From: Oscillospiraceae bacterium
GTDB taxonomy: Bacteria > Bacillota > Clostridia > Oscillospirales > Oscillospiraceae
Reading direction: 5' to 3'
DNA length: 64,000 nt
Assembly: GCA_902801295.1 (NCBI GenBank)
Contig: CADCHN010000001.1
Location: forward strand, 62,001 to 126,000
Each line of letters starts with the position of its first letter. Positions within the stretch are counted from its first letter, which is position 1. The notes under the pieces are model-generated. The model was not told where the DNA came from. It ran no database searches and saw only the letters and a program-made list of their open reading frames with translations. A program made the translations under genes and the position numbers. This document shows, in pieces, positions 52,201 to 62,687 of the stretch.

Positions 52201-52512
52201 ATGGCAGAAATCATGATCACCGAAAACAATTTCGAGGAAGAAGTTCTGAAGTCCGATAAGCCCGTTCTGGTGGACTTCTGGGCTACCTGGTGCGGCCCCT
52301 GCCGGATGCTTGCGCCCACGATCGCCAAGATCGCCGAGGAGCAGGAAGGCAAGGTCAAGGTCTGCAAGGTCGATGTTGACGAGTGCCCGGAGCTTGCGGC
52401 TCAATACGGCATTTCCAGCATCCCCACGCTGATGGTTTTCGTTAACGGCAGCGTGAAGGCCAGCTCTGTCGGCGTTCAGGCCAAGAGCCAGATCGAGCGC
52501 ATGTTTGCCTGA
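52201..52512 (+). CDS. trxA: Thioredoxin
   Basis: The 103-residue cytoplasmic thioredoxin has the WATWCGPCRML active site, the VDVDECPELAAQYGI segment and cis-proline in SSIPTLMVF. It should be reduced by the flavoprotein at 49,457 and give electrons to CcdA and other enzymes. The ATG at 52,201 follows AAAGGAGATAAAAAAC. Last gene of the redox operon. Confidence 0.96.
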   Translation: MAEIMITENNFEEEVLKSDKPVLVDFWATWCGPCRMLAPTIAKIAEEQEGKVKVCKVDVDECPELAAQYGISSIPTLMVFVNGSVKASSVGVQAKSQIERMFA

Positions 52513-52535
52513 GACAGAAAACAGATCCGTTCAAC

Positions 52536-52570
52536 ATTCGGGCCAGCTGCTTTCAGCAGCTGGCCCGAAT
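52536..52570 (+). terminator. Terminator of the redox operon
   Basis: A perfect stem of about 16 bp (52,536-52,551 with 52,555-52,570) is followed by TTTTTATT. Confidence 0.92.
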
Positions 52571-52637
52571 TTTTATTACGGAAGAAAAGCTGATTTGTAT
52601 AATCTTACAAACTTCTTGTGAACGGTGAATCGTTTTC

Positions 52638-52666
52638 TTGACCGGTTCTGAACGGAGGGGTAAAAT
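52638..52666 (+). promoter_or_regulatory. Promoter of glutamine synthetase III
   Basis: TTGACC at 52,638-52,643 and TAAAAT at 52,661-52,666 are 17 bases apart, 55 bases before the start codon. Confidence 0.78.
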
Positions 52667-52720
52667 CATACATGTTTTTTCCAGCTTGAAAAAGCTATGA
52701 TTTGATCGGGAGGGTCAGCG

Positions 52721-54814
<2,094 letters not shown>

Positions 54815-54831
54815 AACTGTATTTTGACCCC

Positions 54832-54861
54832 AAAAAGGCACGTCAAACGACGTGCCTTTTT
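54832..54861 (+). terminator. Terminator after glutamine synthetase III
   Basis: A perfect 13-bp stem (54,832-54,844 with 54,849-54,861) with loop AAAC and a T-run. Confidence 0.92.
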
Positions 54862-54864
54862 CAT

Positions 54865-54893
54865 GTATAAAGTCCTTGGACAGATCATAGACT
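54865..54893 (+). promoter_or_regulatory. Sigma-E-like promoter of the spoIIIA operon
   Basis: GTATAAA at 54,865-54,871 and CATAGACT at 54,886-54,893 are 14 bases apart, close to the mother-cell sigma-E consensus (-10 CATACANT), and lie directly before spoIIIAA, a known sigma-E gene in Bacillus. Confidence 0.75.
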
Positions 54894-54912
54894 GTCATCG
54901 GGAAGTGAGAAA

Positions 54913-55782
54913 ATGAACGGAACGGAACTTGCGCTGCAGTTATTGCCGCCGCGATGGCTGGATCTGCGCTGCCGAGAGATGTTGGCCGGGGCGGAGGAGA
55001 TTCGCATGCGCGTCGGACAGTCGCTGACGATGCTGCGCGGCGGAAGGGAATATCCGCTGCCGGGAGACGCCGTCACGGAGGACGAGCTCCTCCGCACGCT
55101 GGAAAAAGCGACGGGCGCATCCTTACATACGGCGGCCCCCGCACTCGCCAGAGGCTTTATCAGCTATCACGGCCTGCGGATCGGCGTGTGCGGAACGGTG
55201 ATCGAGCGCGAGGGACAGGTTATCGGCTTTCGCTGCTTCAGCTCCCTTGCGATCCGGATTCCGCGCGAATGCCGCGGCGTCTGCGATGAAATTTATCAGG
55301 AGCTGTGCCGGAATGATGCGGGGAATCTGCTGATCCTCTCGCCGCCCGGGGGCGGAAAAACAACAGCTCTGCGTGATTTGATCCGCTGCTGCTCCCGACA
55401 GGGGCTGCGGGTCGGCGTTGTCGATGAACGCTGGGAAATCGCAGCGAGTGAAACGGGCAAGGCGCAGTTTGATCTCGGTGCGCACTGTGACGTGCTCAGC
55501 GGCGTACCTAAGGCGCAGGGGGCGATGATGCTGTTGCGCGCGATGAATCCGCAGATGATTGCCATGGACGAGATCACGCAGGCCGAGGATCTGCATGCGA
55601 TCCGTGAGATCGTCGGCTGCGGCGTGCGCGTTATGGCAACGGCACACGCCGCCGGACCGGAGGATCTTCGGAGACGAGCGCTGTACCGGTCGATCCTGGA
55701 GGAGCAAATTTTCACGGATTGCATTGTTATTCAGATGCAGGGAGCGGAACGAAACTACCGGATCAGGAGGCTGAAAGCGTGA
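54913..55782 (+). CDS. spoIIIAA: Stage III sporulation protein AA (ATPase)
   Basis: The 289-residue protein has Walker A PPGGGKTT (144-151) and Walker B-like MIAMDEITQ, as in secretion ATPases of the VirB11/PilB group. It powers the SpoIIIA-SpoIIQ channel that feeds the forespore from the mother cell. Full length. ATG at 54,913; ends with GTGA overlap to the next gene. Confidence 0.95.
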   Translation: MNGTELALQLLPPRWLDLRCREMLAGAEEIRMRVGQSLTMLRGGREYPLPGDAVTEDELLRTLEKATGASLHTAAPALARGFISYHGLRIGVCGTVIEREGQVIGFRCFSSLAIRIPRECRGVCDEIYQELCRNDAGNLLILSPPGGGKTTALRDLIRCCSRQGLRVGVVDERWEIAASETGKAQFDLGAHCDVLSGVPKAQGAMMLLRAMNPQMIAMDEITQAEDLHAIREIVGCGVRVMATAHAAGPEDLRRRALYRSILEEQIFTDCIVIQMQGAERNYRIRRLKA

Positions 55783-56288
55783 AGATTCCGGGGATTCTGG
55801 CTGTGTTCGCTGCTTTTCTTGGCCTTGGGATAACGCAGCTTCGCAACATGAAGCGGGAAATGCGCTGCCTGGATGGCCTGGCGCGCGGCGTCACGGCGAT
55901 TCGCGCGGAGCTTGCCTCGCGGCTTTGCCCCATGGACGAACTATTGACGACGGCGGCGGAGCGGGCGGGAGGCGAAGCGGGTCTGTTTTTCCATTGCGTT
56001 CTGGACTCACTGACAGAACTGAACACCAGGAGCTTTTCTGCGCTCTGGACCGATGCCTGCAGCGGCAGCCTGCCCGCCTTGTCTGAGGAAAACCGGCGTC
56101 AGCTGGAGGCGCTTGGCGGCATGCTTGGCCGGTATGGTGTGGACGAGCAGATGGCGGCCTGCGACAGCTATCTCCGCTTTTGCCTGGATGCCCTGGAGGA
56201 CGCGCGGGATCATTATCCGGAACGCCGCCGTCTGTCTCTGGCGCTTAGTGCCGCGGCAGGAATCTTTTTGTGCCTGTTGATTCTTTAG
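55779..56288 (+). CDS. spoIIIAB: Stage III sporulation protein AB
   Basis: The 169-residue protein starts at GTG 55,779, overlapping the spoIIIAA stop (GTGA). It has an N-terminal hydrophobic segment (IPGILAVFAAFLGLGITQL), a helical core and a C-terminal transmembrane segment, as in GspF-like SpoIIIAB. Membrane platform part of the channel. Confidence 0.92.
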   Translation: MKIPGILAVFAAFLGLGITQLRNMKREMRCLDGLARGVTAIRAELASRLCPMDELLTTAAERAGGEAGLFFHCVLDSLTELNTRSFSALWTDACSGSLPALSEENRRQLEALGGMLGRYGVDEQMAACDSYLRFCLDALEDARDHYPERRRLSLALSAAAGIFLCLLIL

Positions 56289-56296
56289 GAGAATGA

Positions 56297-56491
56297 ATGG
56301 ACGTTGATCTGATTTTCAAAATAGCCGCCATCGGCATCCTGGTTGCGGTTTTGAACATATTGCTGCAGCGCTCCGGACGGGAGGAGCAGGCATTGATGAC
56401 GACGATCACGGCGCTTGTTGTCGTGCTGATGATCGTGGTGCAAAAAATCAGCGAACTCTTTACGCTGATAAAAAGCCTGTTCGGTCTCTGA
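56297..56491 (+). CDS. spoIIIAC: Stage III sporulation protein AC
   Basis: The 64-residue protein has two transmembrane helices (LIFKIAAIGILVAVLNILLQ and TALVVVLMIVVQKIS) and the typical RSGREEQA loop. Membrane component of the channel. Its stop overlaps the spoIIIAD start by one base. Confidence 0.93.
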   Translation: MDVDLIFKIAAIGILVAVLNILLQRSGREEQALMTTITALVVVLMIVVQKISELFTLIKSLFGL

Positions 56492-56877
56492 TGGAGCTGA
56501 TGTTTCGCGTGTCGGCCTCCGTGATCTGTGTGCTGCTGGTCAGCCTGCTGATCCGTCGGACAAACCCCGAAATGGCGGCTCTCCTCGGGCTTGCGGTCGT
56601 CGCGGTGATCCTGCTTGCCTCGCTGCGCTTGAGTTCCGGCATCCAGGAGCTGCACGGCTTTGTCCGGGATAAGTTCGGGCTCAGCGAGACGGTGATGCAG
56701 CCCGTCATCAAATGCGTAGCGGCGGCCATCGTGACCCGTCTGACAGCGGATCTGTGCAAAGATTCCTCTCAGAGCGCCGCGGCCGCTGCCGTGGAACTGG
56801 CCGGATCACTGTGCGCTCTCGGCATCATCATGCCGCTGCTGATGACGATGCTTCGAATGGTGGGTGGTCTCTTGTGA
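56491..56877 (+). CDS. spoIIIAD: Stage III sporulation protein AD
   Basis: The 128-residue protein has about four transmembrane helices, with the TNPEMAALLGLAVV region of SpoIIIAD. It works with SpoIIIAC and AE in the mother-cell membrane. ATG overlaps the spoIIIAC stop; its own stop overlaps the spoIIIAE GTG. Confidence 0.93.
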   Translation: MELMFRVSASVICVLLVSLLIRRTNPEMAALLGLAVVAVILLASLRLSSGIQELHGFVRDKFGLSETVMQPVIKCVAAAIVTRLTADLCKDSSQSAAAAAVELAGSLCALGIIMPLLMTMLRMVGGLL

Positions 56878-57971
56878 AAAGACTCCTGCTGATTTTGTTA
56901 ATTGCGCCGTTTTTGATCGTATCCGCCTATGCGGAGGACGGCAGCACACCGCCGGATGCCGGGTTTGACGTTCGCACGGTGCGGGACGCATTGCCGGAGG
57001 ATGTGCGTGACGTTGGCGGCGAGCTTCGCCTGGATGGGGATTATGACAGCGCCGGAGCGCTCGAGCGTCTGTGGAACCGCTTCCTCGTACAGATCGCGGA
57101 CAGTCTGAGGGAAAGCGCCAGGGAAGTGCTTGCAGTGCTCGCGCTTGCGATGCTCTGCACGCTGGGATCCGTATTGACGCAGGGGCAAAAGCAAGCCGAG
57201 TATATACAGATCGCCGGCTGTGCCGCCGCTTCCTGCCTTCTGGCGGACGGAACGGGCAGCCTTGTCGGAAGGGCAACGGCTGCGCTCAGCGAGCTGAGCG
57301 ACTATGCCTCGGCGGTTTTGCCCGCCGTTTACTCCGCTGCCGCAGCCTGCGGCGCGCCCGGCTCTGCCTCGGCGCGCTACGCCGCCTCGTGTTTTGCACT
57401 TGACACGCTCATGGCGGCCTCGCAGAGCCTGATTTTGCCGCTGATCTACGCAACGATCGCCATGGCCGTCTGCGGCAGCATCTTCGATAACCCGCTGCTG
57501 AAAAGCGGACTGAAGCTGACAAAGAAGCTGGCAGGGATGCTGATGACGGGGATGACAATGGTGTTTACGGGATTTCTCTCCGTGACAGGACTTGTCACCG
57601 GCAGCGCGGACGCTGCCGCCGTCAAGGCGACCAAAACCGTCATTTCCGCGGCGATTCCCGTCGTGGGCAAAATCCTGTCGGATGCGGCCTCGTCCGTGCT
57701 GGCGGCGGCGTCACTGGTGCGGAACGCGGCGGGAGCTTTTGGGCTGGTGGCGGTTTGCGCGCTTTGCGTCGCGCCTTTTGCAGCTTTTGGCGTGCGAAAG
57801 CTGATGTTTTCGCTGGCTGCCGCGGCGGCAGAAATGACGGCTGGCGAGCGCATGGCTCGTTTGCTTGGCGAATTTTCGTCGGTGATGGGCATTCTGCTCG
57901 GCCTCGTCGGCTGCTATGGCGTGATGCTGCTGATGTCCATCGTTTCGGCAATCAGGACGGTGACGGGATGA
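56874..57971 (+). CDS. spoIIIAE: Stage III sporulation protein AE
   Basis: The 365-residue protein starts at GTG 56,874 (GTGA overlap). It has a signal peptide (MKRLLLILLIAPFLIVSAYA), an outer domain, and about seven transmembrane helices with conserved MLMTGMTMVFTGFLSVTG. It is a polytopic channel component. The longer frame to 56,712 lies inside spoIIIAD. Confidence 0.93.
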   Translation: MKRLLLILLIAPFLIVSAYAEDGSTPPDAGFDVRTVRDALPEDVRDVGGELRLDGDYDSAGALERLWNRFLVQIADSLRESAREVLAVLALAMLCTLGSVLTQGQKQAEYIQIAGCAAASCLLADGTGSLVGRATAALSELSDYASAVLPAVYSAAAACGAPGSASARYAASCFALDTLMAASQSLILPLIYATIAMAVCGSIFDNPLLKSGLKLTKKLAGMLMTGMTMVFTGFLSVTGLVTGSADAAAVKATKTVISAAIPVVGKILSDAASSVLAAASLVRNAAGAFGLVAVCALCVAPFAAFGVRKLMFSLAAAAAEMTAGERMARLLGEFSSVMGILLGLVGCYGVMLLMSIVSAIRTVTG

Positions 57972-58450
57972 GAGACCTGGTGCTTCAGCTTTGTGCGCTT
58001 TCGGTGTTCTGTGGGCTTGCCCTCAGCTTAACGCCGGAGGGAAGCGGGAAAAAGGCGGTCAGCCTCTGCTGCATGTTGCTCTTGATGATTACGGTGCTGA
58101 CGGCCATACAAAGCTTCGACTATTCCGCCTATTCCCTTGAGATTGCACGGTATCGAGAGATGGGAAATGCGCTTGCCGATCGGGCGGAAGAGCAAAGGGA
58201 ACGGCTTAGCCGTCAGGTCATAGAGCAGGAGTGCGCGGAATATATCGTGAACAGGGCGGCGTCTCTCGGTGTATCGGATCTGCACGCGGAGGTCAGCGCC
58301 CGCTGGGACAGCGCGGGCGTCTGGGTTCCGGACTCCGTGCGCATTGTCGGGGCGCTGAACCAGGTACAGCGCTCCGAGCTGCAATCGCTCATCAGCGCGG
58401 ATCTGGGGATTGACGCTATGCATCAGGAGTGGATCATCGATGAAACTTGA
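57968..58450 (+). CDS. spoIIIAF: Stage III sporulation protein AF
   Basis: The 160-residue protein has two N-terminal transmembrane helices (LVLQLCALSVFCGLALSL and AVSLCCMLLLMITVLTAI) and a C-terminal ring-building-type domain. ATG overlaps the spoIIIAE stop (ATGA). The C-terminus overlaps the next gene by 11 bases. Confidence 0.92.
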   Translation: MRDLVLQLCALSVFCGLALSLTPEGSGKKAVSLCCMLLLMITVLTAIQSFDYSAYSLEIARYREMGNALADRAEEQRERLSRQVIEQECAEYIVNRAASLGVSDLHAEVSARWDSAGVWVPDSVRIVGALNQVQRSELQSLISADLGIDAMHQEWIIDET

Positions 58451-58760
58451 ATCGTTGCTGAAAAAACTGGAGCAGCTGAAAGGCCCGCTGCTGATCCTGG
58501 CCGTCGGACTTCTGCTCCTGCTGATGCCGGGCGGAAAAAAGCAGGAGACAGAAACAAACGGCAATACCGATCTGCGCTCCATTCTCAGCGCTGCGGAAGG
58601 CGTCGGCGAGACGCAGGTGCTGATTTCTGAAAACGGCGTCGTCATTGTCTGCGAAGGAGCGGACGATGCGTCGGTCAAACTGGATATACTTCGCGCTGTC
58701 GGCTCATATACTGGTTTTGGATCGGATAAGATCACCATTCTAAGACTTGTGGATCATTGA
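58440..58760 (+). CDS. spoIIIAG: Stage III sporulation protein AG, short form
   Basis: The 106-residue protein has one transmembrane helix (LLILAVGLLLLLMPGG, about 16-33) and a compact ring-building domain (VGETQVLISENGVVIVCEG...SVKLDILRAVGSYTG). Bacillus SpoIIIAG has about 229 residues, with a large insertion between the first two strands that forms the beta-triangle of the ring; here that insertion is missing. It should still form the ring of the feeding tube. ATG overlaps the spoIIIAF end. Confidence 0.9.
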   Translation: MKLESLLKKLEQLKGPLLILAVGLLLLLMPGGKKQETETNGNTDLRSILSAAEGVGETQVLISENGVVIVCEGADDASVKLDILRAVGSYTGFGSDKITILRLVDH

Positions 58761-58777
58761 AAGGGGAGGAAAGGGAA

Positions 58778-59317
58778 ATGACAAAAACCAAAAAGCGCAA
58801 TCTGACCTTGTTGGCGGTGTTGATGTTTGTGGCGGCCGCCGTGCTGCTGAACTGGTCGTACAATCAGCGCTGGGGCAATCCCGACGCCGAGATGGTCGCC
58901 GCCGAGGACGCGGGAATTGCGGAGGCTGCGGCAAGAGCACAGAAAATGGCGGCGTCCGCTTCCGGGTACTTTTCCGAAGCTCGTCTGACGAGGCAGGTAT
59001 CCCGTGACGAGGCTCTGCAGCTGCTGCAGACGGCTGCCTCTGCGGAAGCCGCGTCTCAGGAGACCATCGACTCTGCGATGAACGCCATCTCGGCTATGGC
59101 AACAAGCTCCATGAAGGAATCGCAGATTGAAAACTTGCTGATCGCAAAGAATTTTTCCGACTGTGTGGTCTATATTGGCAATGATGCGATCACGGTGGCG
59201 GTTCCGGCACCGCCGGAGGGGCTTTCAGAGGAAGCTGTCGCGCAGATTACGGATATTATTCTCAACGAGACCGCCTACGAAGCCTCGCAGCTCAACATTA
59301 TCGAAGTGAAAGCATAA
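58778..59317 (+). CDS. spoIIIAH: Stage III sporulation protein AH
   Basis: The 179-residue protein has one N-terminal transmembrane helix (TLLAVLMFVAAAVLLNWSY), an Ala/Glu-rich helical region and a YscJ/FliF-like ring-building domain (IENLLIAKNFSDCVVYIGND). It binds SpoIIQ across the intermembrane space. The ATG at 58,778 follows GGGGAGGAAAGGGAA. Last gene of the operon. Confidence 0.94.
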   Translation: MTKTKKRNLTLLAVLMFVAAAVLLNWSYNQRWGNPDAEMVAAEDAGIAEAAARAQKMAASASGYFSEARLTRQVSRDEALQLLQTAASAEAASQETIDSAMNAISAMATSSMKESQIENLLIAKNFSDCVVYIGNDAITVAVPAPPEGLSEEAVAQITDIILNETAYEASQLNIIEVKA

Positions 59318-59348
59318 GCAAATCCGGGGGTTTTCCCCGGATTTGCTT
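59316..59348 (+). terminator. Terminator of the spoIIIA operon
   Basis: A 14-bp stem (59,316-59,329 with 59,335-59,348) with a 5-nt loop and TTTT follows the spoIIIAH stop. Confidence 0.9.
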
Positions 59349-59501
59349 TTCTGCGCATGAAATTTCATTTATGCACTTTCTTTTTTTGAATATTCATGAT
59401 AGAATATTATGAATCAAAGCGGACACGAAGGATGTCCGGTTTTAAATGAAATAAAACCCTTGTTTTTCACCGAAGCAACGAATCAAAATGGGAGGCAAAC
59501 G

Positions 59502-59864
59502 ATGAACGATAATTACATTACCTGCCAGGAAGAAAACGGCAGCATCAATATTTCCGAGGACGTGATCTACAGCCTGGTGCGCACGGCAATTTCCGAAGTG
59601 GAGGGCGTTTCCGGCCTTGCCAATACGGCGGGCGGAGAACTGGCCGAGCTGTTGGGGCTCAAGACCGTGACCAAGGGCGTCAAGGTTCAGCTCAACGAGA
59701 ATCAGGTCGTTGTGGATGCCATTATCACCGTCGTTTACGGATACAGCATCGTCAAGGTCGCGCAGGACGTGCAGGAGAAGATCATCAACGTTATCCAGGC
59801 GACCACGGGCTTCGACAAGCCGCAGGTCAACGTGCACGTGTCCGGCCTCGCCTTTGATAAATAA
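59502..59864 (+). CDS. Asp23/Gls24 family envelope stress protein
   Basis: The 120-residue protein (MNDNYITCQEENGSINISED...) has the family core VRTAISEVEGVSGL and VKVAQDVQEKIINVIQATTG. It corresponds to YqhY, which lies before nusB in Bacillus. The ATG at 59,502 follows GGGAGGCAAACG. The stretch 59,349-59,501 is AT-rich and should hold the promoter, but no clear match was found. Confidence 0.92.
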   Translation: MNDNYITCQEENGSINISEDVIYSLVRTAISEVEGVSGLANTAGGELAELLGLKTVTKGVKVQLNENQVVVDAIITVVYGYSIVKVAQDVQEKIINVIQATTGFDKPQVNVHVSGLAFDK

Positions 59865-59882
59865 ACACCGGAGGTATTTGAC

Positions 59883-60353
59883 ATGACAAGAAGCACTGCC
59901 CGCCATCTGGCGATTCAGCTTTGCTTTGCCGCCGCCGCTTCCGGCCGCGCGCCGGCAGACCTTGCCGAGGATTTCTTCACCGAGGAGCATTTTGCAAGCC
60001 TTGCCGATGTGGACGAGCTGTACGCCGAGCTTCCGAAAGGGAAGTATCGGGACTATATCCTGCGCCTGAGCACGCTTGTTTTTGAAAAGCGTGAGGAGCT
60101 CGATGCTGTGATCGAGCGCTACGCCAAAGGCTGGCGACCCGAGCGCATGTCCAAAACCGCCCTCGCGGTGCTCCGCTGTGCGATCTGTGAGATTCTCTAT
60201 CTTGAGGATGTTCCCGTCAGCGCTGCGATCAACGAGGCGGTTGAACTCGACAAGAACTACGATGAGCCGGATACGGTTGCCTTTATCAACGGCGTTCTCG
60301 GCAGCTTCGTGCGCGGCGAGGTGGACGGACAGGCCGTGCAGGAGGAGACATGA
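59883..60353 (+). CDS. nusB: Transcription antitermination factor NusB
   Basis: The 156-residue helical protein has the GWRPERMSKTALAVLRCAICEIL and PVSAAINEAVELDKNYDEPDT segments of NusB. It binds boxA RNA with S10 for rRNA antitermination. ATG behind CCGGAGGTATTTGAC. Its stop overlaps the xseA start (ATGA). Confidence 0.95.
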   Translation: MTRSTARHLAIQLCFAAAASGRAPADLAEDFFTEEHFASLADVDELYAELPKGKYRDYILRLSTLVFEKREELDAVIERYAKGWRPERMSKTALAVLRCAICEILYLEDVPVSAAINEAVELDKNYDEPDTVAFINGVLGSFVRGEVDGQAVQEET

Positions 60354-61570
60354 ACGGCGAACGGCCGATTCTCTCCGTCACGCAGCTCAACGAGCATATC
60401 CGGGACCTGCTGGATGCGGATCTCCTGCTGAACGATCTGTGCGTGCGCGGCGAGCTGTCAAACTATAAAATTTATCCCTCTGGCCATCACTACTTCACCC
60501 TCAAGGACAGCGAGAGCAGCCTGCGCTGCGTGATGTTCAAAAGCAGCGCCTCCAAGCTCCGTTTCCGCCCGGAAAACGGGATGAGCGTCACGGTGTTCGG
60601 ACGCATTTCCGTTTATCCCCGCGACGGCGCCTATCAGCTCTACTGCAGCGGCATCATGCCCGAGGGCGTCGGTGATCTGCAGATCGCTTTTGAGCAGCTC
60701 AAGCAGAAACTCGCTGCGGAGGGCCTCTTTGACCCCGCTCATAAAAAACCGCTGCCGCCGTTTCCGCGAACCATTGCCATCATTACCTCGTCGGCTGGCG
60801 CCGCGGTTCACGATATGATCCGCATTCTCGGCCACCGCTGGCCGCTGACGAAGGTCATTTTGCTGCCGGTTCGCGTGCAGGGCGTGGAAGCGCCGCCCGA
60901 AATAGCCGGGGCGATCCGCTATGCCAACGAGTTCGAGATTGCGGATCTGATTATCACTGGGCGCGGCGGAGGCTCCATTGAGGACCTCTGGGCCTTTAAT
61001 GACGAGCGCGTGGCGCGGGCGATTTACGCTTCGCGCATTCCGGTGATCTCTGCCGTCGGCCATGAGCCGGACGTGACGATTTCCGACTATGTGGCCGACT
61101 GCAGGGCCTCCACGCCCTCCAACGCGGCCGAGATCGCCGTCCCGGATCAAAACGAGGTCGCCGAGCTGCTTCGCGGCTATGAAATCCGCGGCGGCCAGGC
61201 CATCCATAAACAGCTTGCTCAGCTCAGAGAGCGGCTGAACAGTTTTCAACAGAAGCGGGTGCTGACCGATCCGTCCGCCAGCATCGACAACCGCCGCATC
61301 AGCCTGGATTACAGCAGGGATCGTCTCTGCGCTGCGCAGGAGCGCATCCTTGCCGGGAAACAGCAGGCCTATGTCCGCCTGGCTTCGTCCCTCGACGCGA
61401 TGAGCCCGCTGCGCGTGCTCGCGCGCGGCTATGCCGTGGCCGAGGATGACGCCGGAGACACCGTGAAATCGGCCGGACAGCTCCGTAAGGGCGAACGCCT
61501 GCGGCTGCATTTTGCCGACGGAAGAGCCGATTGCCGGGTTGAAGAGCTTTTGACAGGAGAACAGAAATGA
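60350..61570 (+). CDS. xseA: Exodeoxyribonuclease VII large subunit
   Basis: The 406-residue protein has an N-terminal OB fold (ELSNYKIYPSGHHYFTLKDS), the catalytic region with PRTIAIITSSAGAAVHDMI, ITGRGGGSIEDLWAFN and VGHEPDVTISDYVAD, and a C-terminal coiled coil. With XseB it degrades single-stranded DNA from both ends. Coupled to nusB and xseB by ATGA overlaps. Confidence 0.96.
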   Translation: MNGERPILSVTQLNEHIRDLLDADLLLNDLCVRGELSNYKIYPSGHHYFTLKDSESSLRCVMFKSSASKLRFRPENGMSVTVFGRISVYPRDGAYQLYCSGIMPEGVGDLQIAFEQLKQKLAAEGLFDPAHKKPLPPFPRTIAIITSSAGAAVHDMIRILGHRWPLTKVILLPVRVQGVEAPPEIAGAIRYANEFEIADLIITGRGGGSIEDLWAFNDERVARAIYASRIPVISAVGHEPDVTISDYVADCRASTPSNAAEIAVPDQNEVAELLRGYEIRGGQAIHKQLAQLRERLNSFQQKRVLTDPSASIDNRRISLDYSRDRLCAAQERILAGKQQAYVRLASSLDAMSPLRVLARGYAVAEDDAGDTVKSAGQLRKGERLRLHFADGRADCRVEELLTGEQK

Positions 61571-61803
61571 ATGAACATCAGGAAACCTTTGAACAGTCGC
61601 TGGCGCGGCTGGATGAGATCGTCCGTCATCTGGAAAAGGGAGATTTACCGCTGAACGATTCCCTGAGCCTTTTTGAGGAGGGAACGGCTCTGATCCGCCG
61701 CTGCGGCGCCATGCTTGACGAAGCCGAGCAGAAGGTCGTGAAGCTCAGAAAAGGGCCGGACCGTCAGCCGCAGGAGCTGCCGTTTGAGGATGATAATCAA
61801 TGA
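61567..61803 (+). CDS. xseB: Exodeoxyribonuclease VII small subunit
   Basis: The 78-residue helical protein has the typical FEQSLARLDEIVRHLEKGDL and SLSLFEEGTALIRRC pattern. Several copies wrap the XseA coiled coil. ATG overlaps the xseA stop, and its stop overlaps ispA. Confidence 0.96.
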   Translation: MNEHQETFEQSLARLDEIVRHLEKGDLPLNDSLSLFEEGTALIRRCGAMLDEAEQKVVKLRKGPDRQPQELPFEDDNQ

Positions 61804-62666
61804 CGGCGCAGGAGTATAAAGAGCGGGTTGAACAGGCGTTGGCCGCCTGTTTCACTCCGAGCCATTGTCCCACGGATGGGCTTGCCGAGGCCATGAATTA
61901 TAGCCTGATGGCCGGCGGCAAGCGGATCCGGCCGATGCTGGTGCTGGAGTTCTGCCGCATGGCCGGCGGAGAACTGGAGGCCGCACTGCCGATTGCCTGC
62001 GCGATCGAGATGCTGCACACCTACAGCCTCATTCACGACGATCTGCCGTGCATGGATAACGACGACCTGCGCCGCGGGCGCCCGACGAACCATGTGGTGT
62101 ACGGCGAGTGCACCGCGACTCTGGCGGGCGATGCCCTGCAGGCTGAGGCCTTCGGCACGATCCTGCGCTCGTCTCTGCCTGCGGAGCGACGCGCGGCCTG
62201 CGCAGAGGATCTGGCCAATGCTGTCGGACTTGACGGTATGTGCGGCGGCCAGTATCTGGACATGATCGGCGAGGGCAAGCGCCTGAGCGAAGATGAGCTG
62301 GATGAAATCAACACACGCAAAACCGGCGCGCTGCTGATCGCCGCCTGCCGGATGGGTGTGCATGCTGCCGGCGGTACGGATCGGCAGCTTGAGGCCGCCA
62401 CCCGCTATGGCGCCGCCATCGGCGCTGCGTTTCAGCTGCGCGACGACATGCTTGACGTGACGAGCACGGTCGAGGAACTGGGCAAGCCGATTGGTTCTGA
62501 CGCGCAGGAGGGGAAGAACACCTATGTTTCTCTCTGCGGGCTGGACGAATGTGCCCGGCGGATTGCCCGTCTGACCGAGATTGCCAAGGCCGCGCTTGCC
62601 GAGGGCTTTTCCGACCCCGCTTTTCTTGATGAACTGGCGGATTCCATGGCGGTGCGAAAGAATTAA
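61800..62666 (+). CDS. ispA: Polyprenyl (farnesyl/geranyl) diphosphate synthase
   Basis: The 288-residue enzyme has the first Asp-rich motif HDDLPCMDNDDLRRG, KTGALLIAACRMG and the second motif FQLRDDMLDV. It builds farnesyl diphosphate from IPP and DMAPP, precursor of the C55 carrier. ATG overlaps xseB. dxs follows, so the operon couples the start and later steps of isoprenoid synthesis. Confidence 0.95.
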   Translation: MTAQEYKERVEQALAACFTPSHCPTDGLAEAMNYSLMAGGKRIRPMLVLEFCRMAGGELEAALPIACAIEMLHTYSLIHDDLPCMDNDDLRRGRPTNHVVYGECTATLAGDALQAEAFGTILRSSLPAERRAACAEDLANAVGLDGMCGGQYLDMIGEGKRLSEDELDEINTRKTGALLIAACRMGVHAAGGTDRQLEAATRYGAAIGAAFQLRDDMLDVTSTVEELGKPIGSDAQEGKNTYVSLCGLDECARRIARLTEIAKAALAEGFSDPAFLDELADSMAVRKN

Positions 62667-62687
62667 ACAATTGAGGAGCTCAATGCT

